This document shows, in pieces, positions 39,061-51,670 of a DNA stretch of 64,000 bases. Location of the stretch: NCBI GenBank assembly GCA_023055505.1, contig JALIRH010000004.1, positions 9,171,368 to 9,235,367 of the forward strand. Reading direction: 5' to 3'. A program made the position numbers and the translations under genes. Source of the DNA: Callipepla californica brunnescens. Taxonomy: Eukaryota; Chordata; Aves; Galliformes; Odontophoridae. Numbering within the stretch: position 1 is the stretch's first letter; every line of letters starts with the position of its first letter. The notes below the pieces were generated by a model. It saw only the letters and a list, made by a program, of their open reading frames with translations, did no database searches and was not told the origin of the DNA.

Positions 39061-42000
39061 CAGAGAGGGACTGAAAACACTACCAGTTCAAACTCGCTGT
39101 TTACTCACAGGACAGGAGCAACGCAGGGTCCCCCACTGCTGCCCCTGCAGTTGTGTAGGTGCACTGTAATGACAGAATATGCAAATCACTGGAGACCATC
39201 ATCATTCTGACCACTATGTAGGCAGGCTGCCAAAAGAAAGGCACGTATACCCCCTCTACTCTGGCTCAGCCCTTGATCTCCATTTTTTGTTTTGCTTTCT
39301 TTCTGGAACATACAACTGTAAAGTCAACACTTCTCCTGTTCTCCACTAGCACATTTTCAACACGGTTGCACCACTATAGCAGATGAACTTCACACAGGTT
39401 CACAGAGAGCTGCCTGCATGAGATAACAGGCTTTTAGAGAGAGCAGAGCCTCTTTAAGCCTCCTAATCCACATTGCACACAGCAGCACCAGCCCCTTGCA
39501 CACGCACCTGGGTGAACAACTCAGAAAAGCTAAGACACTTCAGGAAGTTCACACTTCTTGTTTGCAAACTGTAATTTTTACAAGCTTACTGCCTATTCAC
39601 TGCTGTTTGTCATTATTTTTGCTTTCTGTGATTTGACATTCCAAATCTAGGATGTGGTCTACTTTGTTTTGTTAGGCATGACTGAACGAGACAAGGGATC
39701 CTTTTCCTTTTCCTTTTTTTTTTTTTTTATACAAACATTTCTAGTAAAACTATCACCGAACATTAATTTGCCTTTTTGTTGATGAGCACCCAACAATTCA
39801 GGGGCCTAATAACGAATATAAAGTATATAGAGAAAGAATATAAAAAAGAATGAACAAATTCTAATTAACATTCATGGCGAACATCAATAATTCAAAACCA
39901 GTCAGCAAGAAGCAAATAAACAGACCAGGAAGAAAATTAAGAAAAATAAAATAAAAGGAAATATATAATAAAACCACATGGCTATGTTCATCAGCCTGGT
40001 GCTGATAAGTCAGTATTTCCATAAATAATTACTGTATTTACCACAGTGGTCACAGTACACAGCCATTGCTGGTTGGCCGCTTCCAGAACACTGAGCTGGT
40101 GAAAGGGGTAGCAAAGGGGTGCCTAAAAACTACATGAGCCCAAGGAGCAGGCTTTGTCGTGTCTAAAGATGTCCTGGATTGGAAATCCCAAACTCACACA
40201 GTGTTCATGAAAAAACAAAGAAAAAACAAATAATGAGGCAAACCTAGGTAGTACAGATCCTTCTAAAAACAGCAGCGTGGCATCAAAAATGGCTGACCTG
40301 CAGAAAGCCATATAAACAGAGGTGAGAAATGTGTGCTGAACTACTGCACTGCATTTCATGTAAACACAAACAAGCAAACCTCCAATGCTCTGCTACAAAC
40401 CCCTAAAAAATGCGACCAGTCTTTGAGACCTCCTCACATGGTGCACTAAAAAAAATCTTTAAATGTTTAAAGCTTTGTGTGTGCCTTTTCTTCCTCCAAC
40501 CAAGAGCACAGAAGACAACGCAAATATCTGAAAAAAAACCAAACCACAAACAAACAACAAAACAAAACGAATGTATCCTTTCCTTCCTTTCTTCTCTCTT
40601 CATATTTCCCTGTCCTGAATTTCCTGTTTCTGAAGAGCGTCTGCAGGAGGACATACTCCATTTTTAAAACTCAGCTCAGTAAGCCTGACAATTCAGGGCA
40701 TATAACCAATGCAGTTCCACCAGAGTCTTTACCAATTGTTACCAGCCAGGTATGTTATTTCATTTCCTCCCTCCCCTCTCTTTCTTCTGCAATTTTTGAA
40801 TCAAATCCCTTCTAGCAGGGATCACAAATCCACACTTACTTCCTACCCAAATGTTAATATTCACACTGAGTAAGAATCTTAAATCAGTTTACAGAACCTA
40901 AGCACCCTATTTGCCACTGCCTTTCATTGAAAATTGGTACCTTGGTCCCCCAGGAGCTTAAAAAAAAAATCCCAAAAGGTAGTCAAATGCTTCTTTCAAT
41001 TACACTGGCAAAGAATCAGAATTATTCAGAAGGGCTCCACAGATATGTCACAGATGCAGTAACTTCAGATTTAATTTCCGTAGAGTGGCATGTACAATAT
41101 ACCTTTCCTGACCTGCAACATTTGAGGAAGTATTGATCAGATAGAACTACTGGACTGGAAATAAGAAAGGATTTTGAGGGGAGATACAATCATTAATGCA
41201 CATGAAAGTATAATGTTCTATTAAAAAACAACCAAACATGTTTACTGCCATGACACTGCACTGCTTAAGAGAGAGCACCTCCCCTGCAAACAGCACCCTA
41301 CCACAGTGTAGCTGTTCTGATACCCAGTTAATGTGAAACACATAAGGAAAAGAAAGCTTGTGGATTATTCCTCAATCCTACCTAAATGTGGACTGCACAA
41401 AAGTGGTTCATACACATTCCTTATCCCTCAGCCTAGAAAAAGATCTTTTTCTTTTTCTATTTATACATGGAATAAACAAAGAAAGGAGCTCCATGAATCC
41501 ATGAAGAAAGCTTACTTTAACAGAGAAGAAACCCTGGAGAATGAACGTGCTTGAGGAAGGGGACTAGATTAATAGATACACACAGAGATTCCATGATCTG
41601 ATTTATTCCCAAAAATAAAAGCCAATTTTATATGAGTTTGTTATCAAATCATGTGTGAAAGGGTCAACAAAATTTAGATAAAGGCTTGTATTTTAATAAA
41701 GAATTTTCTCACTCCTCATTTACTTGCCCTTAAATCTGCCTTTTGTCTCCTACCAGTTCTCCCGAAGAGGTCACAATCTTTCAGCTGTGACACCCATGCC
41801 TGCTCCTATGGGGAATGGTTGGCAATATCTTCAATATAGAGTTTGTATATGAGTTTGGATGCAGAAAGTAGTACTCTTTGTGTTCTCCAGCTGGGAACTG
41901 CAGTACCACACAGTAACCACATGTCTGAACTGCATTTGTTGGGGAGTAGTATGATAGTATCCATAGTAAAGAATTTAGCCTATGGTCAGCTAAATCCCAA

Positions 42001-44539
42001 TTAGTTTGCATAGTGTCAAACCATGATGCTGAAGTGAAAGACACGTATAACAACACTGTTTGAAAACTACCTATGGACAACACAATTTCTCTTCTCTAAG
42101 AAGTATATAATCCTGTTTCTGAAGCATACCAGCCTCTCCCTGAGGACTACTCCCTCACTTTCTCACATTAGTACCAAGAAAAAAAAAACCTGCAGATTGT
42201 GGAATTTCAGCAATTTACAGCACGTATCCAATCGCAAAAAAACAAACTTGAAGATGTGTCCTGCACATCTGCCATGGCCCCAGAAACAAAGGGTAAAAAA
42301 AGTATCTAAGGTCTGCAACAAGATTTCCACTATATACGTTGTAACTATGTATGTGAAGCATAGCATCAGGCTACAAGCAGTTCTAACATTCGAAGCAGAT
42401 GGCAAGAAAGACCTTGGATTGCCAAGTGTTAACAGGGTTGTAAATCACTGCCGTAAAATCAGAGATTAGACATGTAAATGTCTGTTTTTATTTCTCTCTC
42501 AGTATGCACAGGATATATCTTATATTCTACCCATTATTGTAAAAATGCATTCCTTTCAAGAAGTTCTTCATTTATGTTCTGACTTCACAACTGGCCAACC
42601 CCCGGTATTGCTACTTCTCCCGACTGAGTTGCAGTTATTAGTCAGAGAAAATAGGCACACTGCAGAAGGAACAGACTAGAGATGGACTCGAGTTTTCTAA
42701 ATGCTCTCAAGTTATTACGGTCCTATGAAATTCCCTCGTGAAATACAGTAGAGGAAACACCACTTTCTTTCTGCTTCTCAAAACATCATCACCTTTCTAA
42801 CCCTTAAAACCTTCCCTGCTTACTCAACTGTCCAAGCCATAACTAACTTGAGACTCTAATCACTGCCAAATAGCAGTTTGCTAGCTTATCTTTTTGTGTT
42901 CAAAAGACAGCTGAAGTCAGTAAAGCATTATCAGCTGATAACAACAGCTGTGGATCAAGATTTGTAGATTCCAGAAAGGCCACACTCTCACCTAGACCCA
43001 CCGTTCTACTTCAGTTTTACTCTAGATTCATTTAGTGCACTTCTATGAGGGGCTTTAGAAAATACTTCTGTTAATGGCAAAGAAAAAAACACAAGAAGTC
43101 AGCACTTAACTTATTAATTCTGCTAATATTTCACAATGGAAAATTTAAAGCTAGAGAAAAAAAAATTGTCCAAGTTCGTTTAAAAAAAAAAAAATCTGAC
43201 TTCAGAACTCCTATAACTGTTGGTCGAGATGGCCCAAAGATATATTACCTTTCCTTTTCCTCACCAAGAGATACAAATGTCACCTTCATTTCCTTCCGTC
43301 TCCACAAATTCAGGGAGCTTAACGCTCTTCATCCCAGGATGACTCCCAAACATGCTGGGTAGTACACTTCCACATGGAGACTATCGATCTCTGCAGCTGT
43401 ATGAATATCAAAGAGCCAGCAGAAATCCCACTGCTGTAAGAGAATCCTATGGGCTGGGGGCAGCCCCATAGGAAAGAGTTATTTGTACAAGGCTGAGCAA
43501 TGAGAGCAACTTTGGAAGTATGACTGCATACTAAAGGCTAAAGAGAATCATTTCATAACCCGAAACAAAATGCAATCAGTTTCTTCCATAAAAACAGTAT
43601 GCAGTTCAGTCGGCATCCAAACTGTCTGGAGTTTAACCCAACAAAGCATTGCAGGAAGTTTTTAGCATGAGCCATTCAAAAAAATGTCTCCCATGTCTCC
43701 AAAGAACAGAAAATGCAAACTCTAAAAGGGCCGAATGATAAGCTCCTAATGGCCAGTACTTAAATCTTTTTCTTAATCACTTCTTACTAGCAAATTGGTT
43801 TTCCAAAGTATAATAACTAATCACCATGATTTAAAACAGTGGTCTGACATCAATGAAAGATGCTCTTTATTATTAAATCTATAAAGACACTAAAAAGTTA
43901 GTCTGGTTTTTAATCCTCACTGATACGGCACATAAAACAGCTAAAGGATTCCTACACATTTTGTAACAACTAAGACACCAAAATCTCCAGTCAGTACACA
44001 GCTGCTTCATTAGGACCTTCAGCTTAGCAAACAGAAACAACTGCTTACTGCGATTGTACCCGAGCTCCTATATCTTTCAAGAAATCTAACAACTAAATTA
44101 TTAATTTAAATCAAATGAGTTTACAATGTTGCTTCATAAACTCAGTAAATATGAAGAGAGTTCCACAGGAAAAGACGCAAGGAAAAAATGTAATTTAGAA
44201 TCACTGTCACCCTATTCAACAGAAATCAATGTAAGCGTTAATCTAGGAGAATTATTCCATGAATCAACAACGTATTGGCCAGATAAATCATCTCAATAAA
44301 ACATAACAGGTCTACACGGCAATTCAGCATCTAATTTTCAGTTTACAGAATAAAGGGAACAGGCAAAACTTAAGAGGTGAAAGTAAGGATAAGCTTACAT
44401 TAGGAATGAAAGGGAAAATTGGATTTTCTTATTTGTCACAACACAAAAAGACTCAACCCAATTTATTCCAAGCATTGTCACACAGATGACATTGTGACAT
44501 TAAACAATAGCCAAGTGTATCATGTTGCACTTGGAATGG

Positions 44540-44765
44540 GGCCTACTCAATTTCATTAAAATTCACGTTCGGTACATTTACGATTAGATTCACAATTCAT
44601 CCTAAATTGATTACAGAAACCCTGTCAAAGTAAAAACCGAGGCTCTGACCTTGCTCTGCTAATAAAAACAAGAGCAGTAGTAATTCCACGTCAGGTAACA
44701 AACGTGACTTTTTCAGAAGCAGACAAGAATGAGATCGCGCACGCGCGCTCGGTGGAGCAGATGGG
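44540..44765. promoter_or_regulatory. Possible conserved non-coding element next to a CpG-dense RY tract
   Basis: AT-rich motif-dense sequence (attcacgttcggtacattta, cgattagattcacaattcat, taaattgattacag) ends in cgcgcacgcgcgctcgg at about 44736-44752, an alternating purine-pyrimidine run rich in CpG that could adopt Z-DNA. No coding signal was seen. Low confidence. Confidence 0.28.
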
Positions 44766-46918
44766 CAGGCACACACAGGGGCACAAATCTACCCTTGTGC
44801 GCACAGTCACTGCTCTGTCCTCCAGAGAAAGCTACACCCACTTACGCTGATTTGATCTGTAGATTCTTTTAGAATCAGATCATGCTGTGCAAGTCCACAT
44901 AACCTCACCAAAACCCAGTGGGGGCAATGCCAGTGGAGAGCAAAGAGGAATCTGGATCTCACTGCACCGTTTGAGTGAAGGGTTTTACAAAGGAGGGAAT
45001 TCCTTTTCTTCCAGTTTATTTAAATGCTCTGCAGTTACTATGGTTACTCTTAAGGCATTTGAAATCTCCCTGCATGATGCAATTGGTGAAATGACAAGGC
45101 ACAAAAATTGATGTTCCTGTGAAACAGGCTGTTCATCCAGGACGGAAAACTGCAGGGTTGTAAATAGCTGATGCTGAGGATCTCAGATTTAGCCCACTGC
45201 TCCATCTCAAACACCAGCAGTGCTATCAAATTAGCATTTCCACTGTAGCTCTCTCAGTGACATGGGGCACAAGTGCTTTTGTTTCAACAAAGCCCACTGT
45301 GTTGAGCTCACTGCGTTGAGGCTTTAAGACAATAGAGAAACGTCATTCAAAGAGCAGGAAACAACGAGCTATTATTTATCTCATTTATCTGGCCTATCTA
45401 TCAGACGGGGAATAAGAAAATCTTGTTTCTTTCACACATTATGTCATAAACTGCAAAAGAGGCAGCAAACACTCTCGCTTCTCACTCTGATGGCTGCAGT
45501 AGCTGACTGAGAAGAACACACCCTCTGAGTATTCCTGTTTGTCCATTTTTGCTTTTTTGTTTTTTATCTCCAGATAAAAACACCACAACCAGTGTTACAA
45601 CAAATTCACACTAAGACGTAATAAATTAATGAACAAAACATGGGAATACACAAATACTTACTCATCCCTCCCTGACACATATCAAGGTATACAAATACCA
45701 AGGTAGATATGTTCAACCCAATAAATCCTGTCACTTTAACAATTTAGAAAGTATTGGAGTAGCATTTTTCCCCCCCCATTTTAATTCACTAACCTGCTTC
45801 AGGCCAGCTACTCAGTAACTTACTTACCATTGCTTTATCTTTAAATTGATGTCATCTGTGACAACAAAACAAGTAGAAAGGTGGAGCAGAAGGAAACGTA
45901 TCCTGAATATAATCTAAACAAGGGATTCAAGTAAGTGTTTTCCATTATTAAAAGGAATCAAACTGTTACTTTTCCAAACTAGAAGCCTGCAATATTGATT
46001 TCAATAAACACAAATGGAACACAAAACAGACAGACCTGCTCGTTTTATTCAGCAATTAGGAACTAGGTTCAGAAAGCCCACATTCTGCCCTGTAGCAGAA
46101 GTTGCCAGGACAACAGGGAATTTCATCGGGGCAATTTCAGGACTTGATTCTACAACATTAATGCCCCTACCTGAGAGCTGGGCCATTGACTTCACAAGCC
46201 TAAGGATGAAGCTTCCAGGTGTCAGCTCATCTATTACATCTCACAGAATAAATGCCAACAAGAAGGCTTCTGGCAGCAAGGACAACAGACGTCATGGTTA
46301 AAAGCTACTTACTTGATGCTCTAGAACTTCTTATGGTATCACCTCTCAAGAGGTGTTTGTGGTTGCAAATAATTTGAAGTTAATGATCCACTGTGCGCCT
46401 AAGCACAAGCCAAAATTTCTGAACAAACCAGAAGATCCTTTAGTGAACTCTGCAAAGTGAGAGGTTGCAACTCCTTTTGACTCATCTCCAGTACATGTTC
46501 CTAACGCGTGCAGGTCAGGTAAGCACAGGAATGAAGCCAAAGCAGAGAGGTACTGAACATTTCTTCAAGTATTTCCATAGCATGCTGTATCGTTAAGCAG
46601 CAGCAGGAACATGAAAACCCTGGTTTTACAGCAGCTGTTCCTGTTCAGCAGGCAGAAGATGGCTGGCAATGCTATATAATAAGGAACAGCAATCCTTGCA
46701 TTGCCAGTCCAATCTTACCCTGTAGAGAAGGAGCCAAGGAGGACATTTCCCCATTTCCTGTGCCCTCCAGATTACTGCAATGTGAAGATTACATTCAGTT
46801 CTTCACAGCCTAAGTGATTCTGCTTTGGAAGGCATCTGGCCAAATGACAGCCCAGAAAGATTACAAAATGTTCAGGGAGGACAGCACAAAATAAAACCTT
46901 GTTTCTAACAGAAAGAAC

Positions 46919-46944
46919 ATATATATATAATATATATATATATA
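46919..46944. repeat. (AT)n microsatellite, one interruption
   Basis: About 26 bp of AT repeat broken by one AA step at about 46929-46930. Confidence 0.95.
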
Positions 46945-47774
46945 GATGGTGTATTGAACAACTGTTAAGAGACTCTCCTATGCCAGGAGCCTCACTGAAA
47001 TCCTCTGTATTTGTATTTTCTCTGTCTTACAAGAGATGAATAATTCTTTAGTATAAAAATAAGAGTTATATTTCCCCAAAGACATGGTGAACTACCATCA
47101 TAAACACAACCAGTATCTTTGATCACAGGAGTATTATCTACAGTGTAATCTGTCACACATTCTCATCTATAGATCTTGCCATGCAGTCCCATAGGTTCTT
47201 CAAAACCATAACGTTACAGCACCAGGGAATACTAAGAATAGGTATTAAAAGCAAACCACCAAAAAATTCCCTTAAAAAACACCCCCTGTGAAGCAATTTC
47301 AGCAACCATAAAAAGCTAGAATTAATAGTGAGTTGATTTAGGAGAGAGATTTCCACAGGATTACAGACAAAATAACCAGCTTTCCAAAGAACTATTTGGT
47401 AATTTGAGAACTAAAGACACTACTTTTATAACCCAGACCAGCAGAAAGCCTGCCACACTTCAGATTCTATGTTTTATGGCTAAGGCTTTGGAATGCAATG
47501 GAAAGCTCACCACAGACACTGAAAAAAAAAAGAGTGAACCGATACAAAGTTCTGGAAATTAAAAGAGTAATCAGCCATCAGGCAGAATGCTGCAGAGGAA
47601 GTTCCTACCAATGCCCCTGAATACTAATACTGCCCAAGGTATGCATGCTGCTCCTTTTTGTCTGTATATGATTCTTAACCTGTAAGAAGAGTGGGTAACT
47701 GAAATATTTTCAATGTAAATTATTTTCTTAAATGCTTCATCACCACAGTCCCCAGAATTGGAAAATAAAGTAGC

Positions 47775-47797
47775 TTTTTTTTTTTTTTTTTTTTTTT
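47775..47797. repeat. Poly(T) run, 23 bp
   Basis: An uninterrupted run of 23 T. Poly(A) runs of similar length occur at 24443-24461 and 28533-28553. Confidence 0.97.
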
Positions 47798-49370
47798 AAA
47801 CATTTGCTTCCTTCTTTGTGGCCATTTTAAAAATTAAAACAGTATTTCCCCCCGTAGTCCCAACACTTCCATCTCACACTCCACAAACATCTCCTCATAT
47901 GCTGCTTATCAGCTTCTCAGATTCTGTTTGTTTACTCTGGCAAAACTCACACTGACACAAAAGAAAATTAAGCTCATGTAGTGCCTGCAACCTTACATTT
48001 AAGATCATCAAAATCACTTCACTGAAATTAATGAAAAATAGAAGATTAAACTGTTGCAAATTCTCATTTATATGGCATTATGTCAGCAGGAAATAGTTTA
48101 GTAACACTGGCAAAATGTGAAAACAAAGGACACTGACCCTCTGAAAGGCAGGGCATTGATACAGTAAGGAACTGACAAATGCACCCAATCGAAAGAATCC
48201 AAGATTCGGACAATTCCATCCCTCATCCAAGTCAATATGTCCAGATATAATTACGCTATAAGTATTTGCTTATATTTCAGTGGTCACAAAGAATCTCTCG
48301 TGGAGCCAGGCATAAATGTACAGACAGGATCCTGAGCATGCTGCCACGCTGTAACTCACTCAGTTTTAGATAAAGATAGAAATCTGAAAGCATTTGAATT
48401 TGGAGCACTCTACTGCAGCCATTTTGGTAGGATATTGAGAGCAAGGTTCTCATCATCCCTTTTTTAGGAAACTTAAATATTGTTCAGGACTAATACAATA
48501 GCTATGGATTATAATAAGACATTTCCATAAGACATACAAAGATATCTATGTATGTATCTGTAAGTACATGAGCTCCCTAGTACTACACCAGAGGTGCAAA
48601 AGAAACGATTGTGCACATAGCAAAGACTTTACGGAAGTACAATAAATCACAAATGAGAATTAAGAGTATTACTTAACTTTTCCTCTGACCCAGAATACAA
48701 GGGATCAATGTCTATGCCTCCACACATGCGTGTATACACACATGCACACGTTTTTCCTTGCCTGTCAATAATAGAGAGAGATGTCTCAAGAAGGGCTCTT
48801 CAGTCCCCCGACAGCTTTGACAGCCGCTGTCATTACAGCTTATCAAAAAGAGGACACCGTACAATACCAGTATGTTAAAATCCCTTCCTCACTTCTGCCC
48901 TTTCCTTGACACTTCTTATCATTTGCTGCCAATACTCCTTTACTTCGTAGAATCATCACTTACACATCATTTCAAAGTAAAATTTGTAACAAATTACAAG
49001 CCTTAAATTCTGTCACTTATAAAAACTCATGCCCCTCTAAAATTAATACGAGTACTACCTTAACCAAACGTGAAGCTGCAATAATGGAAGCTACAGAGAA
49101 GCCATGAGCTAGATATATTTGTACTTATAGAAAGTTGAAAAGCCATAGCAAGTGAAATAATACTTTCCACAGGTTCAAAGCAGAGCTTTGCTGGTTTCAA
49201 TCAGGATTGAATTCCACTGCCTTTTCTGGGCTGGATCCATATTTGAAGGCCCATGCAGACCTCCTGTGAAAATGAACTAACAGAAGTTAAATAAGCTTTA
49301 AAAAAAATAGCTTAATCTTAGATTAGTTCCTATTTCTTTACAACAAACCACATTATATGCGAGTTGGAAG

Positions 49371-49401
49371 AAAAAAAAAAAAAGGGGGGGGGGGGGGGGG
49401 G
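49371..49401. repeat. A13-G18 homopurine tract
   Basis: Thirteen A directly followed by eighteen G. It lies about 400 bp beyond the last solid exon of the minus-strand gene, probably inside its next intron. Confidence 0.97.
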
Positions 49402-49816
49402 AAGGTAGAAGGACTATGAGAGTTTTTCCTCCAACTCAGATTATACATACATTTCATTAAATTGGTTCTCCTGAACTGGTTCCAAAGATGCTTTCCCACC
49501 TCTCTCACCGGTAAGAACAGCTTTAAGCTCCCACAATGGGCCTATTCACTCCACCAATGAACAAACTGAGATGCACTGCATAGAATATTCTCAAACATAC
49601 TGATTTTAGTAAGTGCTATAAATCTCAAATACCTTTGGGCATTAAGTCTCACCAAAGCTTTATGTAACAGAGAAGTTTCAGTGAGAAAGTAATGGACTTC
49701 CCACCCCAGGTATGATGCTTCAGTCAGTGTGGCACACAGGAGCTCCAGCAATCAACATTTTTATAATTGAGAAAAAAAAGAAAAAAAATCTCCAAAAAAA
49801 CTGAAGTTTAACTCAC

Positions 49817-50087
49817 AGCAATGTCAGAGGCTTTCTCAACAAATCTGACAAATCGTTCAAGATCTCTGTGATCAACATAATCAATGGTATTGATTTCCTC
49901 ACTTTTTATGGTACCTGATTGAAAAAGTAATACTTGTTCATTTATGAGGTCAAGCAAAGCACAGGCTGAATTGTGTTTCAAGCCCCACCACAGCGCTCCC
50001 GTAGTACTGAGCTCTGAGAGCAACTCCTCAGCACAGGAAGTCAGCCAGGAAAGGAAGCTGTGTCTATAGAGAATGTCCACAAGTGTT
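49817..50087 (-). CDS. Large internal exon (TLVDILYRHSFLSWLTSCAE...)
   Basis: This is the largest coding exon seen (271 nt): one base plus 90 codons with no stop, ending at GACATTGCT|gtgagt, a near-perfect donor. It begins TLVDILYRHSFLSWLTSCAE and ends LERFVRFVEKASDIA. An in-frame TAG lies just before, at 50096-50098, so the exon must start after it; the acceptor is ttttgtag|A or aattag|T. The middle (ELLSELSTTGALWWGLK) and the Asp/Glu-rich end look like an alpha-helical domain. It leaves in phase 0, so at least one more exon lies further left, but I could not find it. The protein is unidentified. Confidence 0.85.
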
Positions 50088-50283
50088 CTACAAAACTAAT
50101 TACAACTTGGCTGCCCTATCAATTAGAAAGGGAAAGACTCAGATGTGTTGATTCCCTGATACAATCCACCCTGCAGCAAAGCCAAGTAAATTTATAATGC
50201 CAGGACCACACACCCAGTGTAGCTCACTAAGTGCTGTGCGAATGGCAGCTCACTAAGACCCTCAGGCCTGCAGTCTATCACAC

Positions 50284-50404
50284 AATACACCAGCCACCAA
50301 GCCACGAGACAAAATCCAAAAAAGTTTGTTGTGAAAGAAGCACATAATTTCCACAAGCCGCTGAAAAAGTATTGTTTCACCCTGGCGTATCATGGTGCAG
50401 ATTA
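50284..50404 (-). CDS. Internal exon (ICTMIRQGETILFQRLVEIM...), 3' boundary uncertain
   Basis: The acceptor gtgaattcgtgtcatcttgcacag is clear. Entry is two bases (G + TA = Val), matching the upstream exon. About 39 codons follow: ICTMIRQGETILFQRLVEIM, then CFFHNKLFWILSRGLVAGV. A stop comes 28 nt beyond the placed end. The donor is the weak point. GTATT|gtgtga (used here) leaves two bases and suits an acceptor at 50087. GCTGGT|gtattg would leave none and suits an acceptor at 50095. The peptide is strongly helical and hydrophobic, without a signal or transmembrane pattern I would trust. Confidence 0.7.
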
Positions 50405-51571
50405 CTGTGCAAGATGACACGAATTCACCAAACACCACAAAACCATGACAGATGCAAAACAAAGAAAATCATAATGCTTTGAAAAGTAAGAAAGATGACA
50501 ACCAAACACAGTCGGTGTAAAGACAGGATTGGTCCCTCACAAAGCTAGCTTTAAGATGCTACACAGCAAATTTGTACCACTTTAGCCCAGTACTCTTAAC
50601 TCTGTTTTATAAGATCTCCAAGGTTCCCGAAGGTTGTTCAACAGAACTTCAGGTGCAAGTAGAAAGCAGAAAGTAGAGAGGAAATGATGAGAATGGAGAT
50701 TAAAAAAAAAAAAACAACCAAGTGCTCTGTACTACCTTCTGCTTCCATATGTTAACCTGTTCCTCTCTGCTCTCCACTTCCCTTTAGATAGTCACAACTA
50801 AATAAGTATTTTCATTGCTACATAACTGAAGCCACCTTTCTCACAGACTGATGGAGAAAGCCCAGGTGGTGCCTGGGGACTGCAAGCCCTTTGGTGACAG
50901 TTTAATTTTGGTCAGAGAAGTCAATAAAGCATTCTCACAGAAGTTGTTACTGACTTTGACCAAGCCTTGGGAAAAGAGATGTGATCTTTCATTTCAGAAA
51001 TTAAGGTGTTTTGTTTTTGTCTTTTTTAGGTTGATTAGTTGAGGGTTTGTTTCCCACCCCACCCATTGCTGATTTAAACTTTTAGAAAGAGAGCAAACAA
51101 GTTAAAATAATTTAAAAAAGCAAGAAGTGTGAAGCCCAAATTGCAGTGACCAAGAAGACTAGAACATTAGGTTCTGTTGCTTGACGAACACCATACTGAG
51201 TCACATGGACAGCAGGGAGCAGGGCTGTGTTGCCAGTGTTTCAGGACACTGACCTGAAAATCAGGAAGGCAATTAACATACGTCCAGCCTTCTTGCCTCA
51301 TCCCTGTGGGTTCTGTTTTTCACAGCAATATGTGAGTTTCTATTGGTTAAACACATTTTCTTCCTCTTTAAAATTTAGACAATCTTTTATTTAAAGTCTG
51401 GCAATGTTTTTCAGAACATACAGATGTTATCATTATTTTAATGGAAATATTCTAACTAATACTAGCTGAGGCACACCCCCAAAGAGTATAATAAATACTA
51501 GTACATTGCACAGTTCTACTTTCCTGTCCACGAATCCTCTTTGTGGTGTTCAGTGAGAGTGGTGGTTTTAC

Positions 51572-51670
51572 CTCCAGCCTGTTTTATACCCATATTTACA
51601 CAGTGGATTAACGTTAACTTAAACACTTGTTTCATACATTCTACACACTTTAAGTCAATGGTCTTTGAAA
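51572..51670 (-). CDS. Internal exon, Cys/Leu-rich helical segment (SKTIDLKCVECMKQVFKLTL...)
   Basis: This is a 99-nt exon with a very good acceptor (tgatgccttgtttcacctag) and donor GCTGGAG|gtaaaa. It needs one base from the previous exon, supplied as A + TT = Ile. It reads 32 codons, SKTIDLKCVECMKQVFKLTL then IHCVNMGIKQAG, and leaves one base. The phase matches the exons on both sides. It is about 1.7 kb from the upstream exon and 1.2 kb from the downstream one. The sequence looks like two helices of an alpha-helical repeat protein, but no family was recognised. Confidence 0.82.

Larger units (their letters stand above)
31960..49370. other. Probable intron or intergenic DNA, no exon placed
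   Basis: If the gene at 50-60 kb continues leftwards, this stretch holds its introns and perhaps exons I could not find. Splice-like edges around very short stretches (for example 45844-45871 minus, reading DINLKIKQ) are no better than chance. Two possible conserved elements and simple repeats are listed separately. Confidence 0.5.

Noticed and set aside
45844..45871. 28-nt minus-strand stretch with excellent acceptor and donor
   Set aside because: Too short to tell from chance; its entry phase does not match the last solid exon at 49817.
46461..46520. Plus-strand exon-like stretch ending GGTCAG|gtaagc
   Set aside because: Only 27 nt between splice-like sites, with no partner exon on the plus strand.
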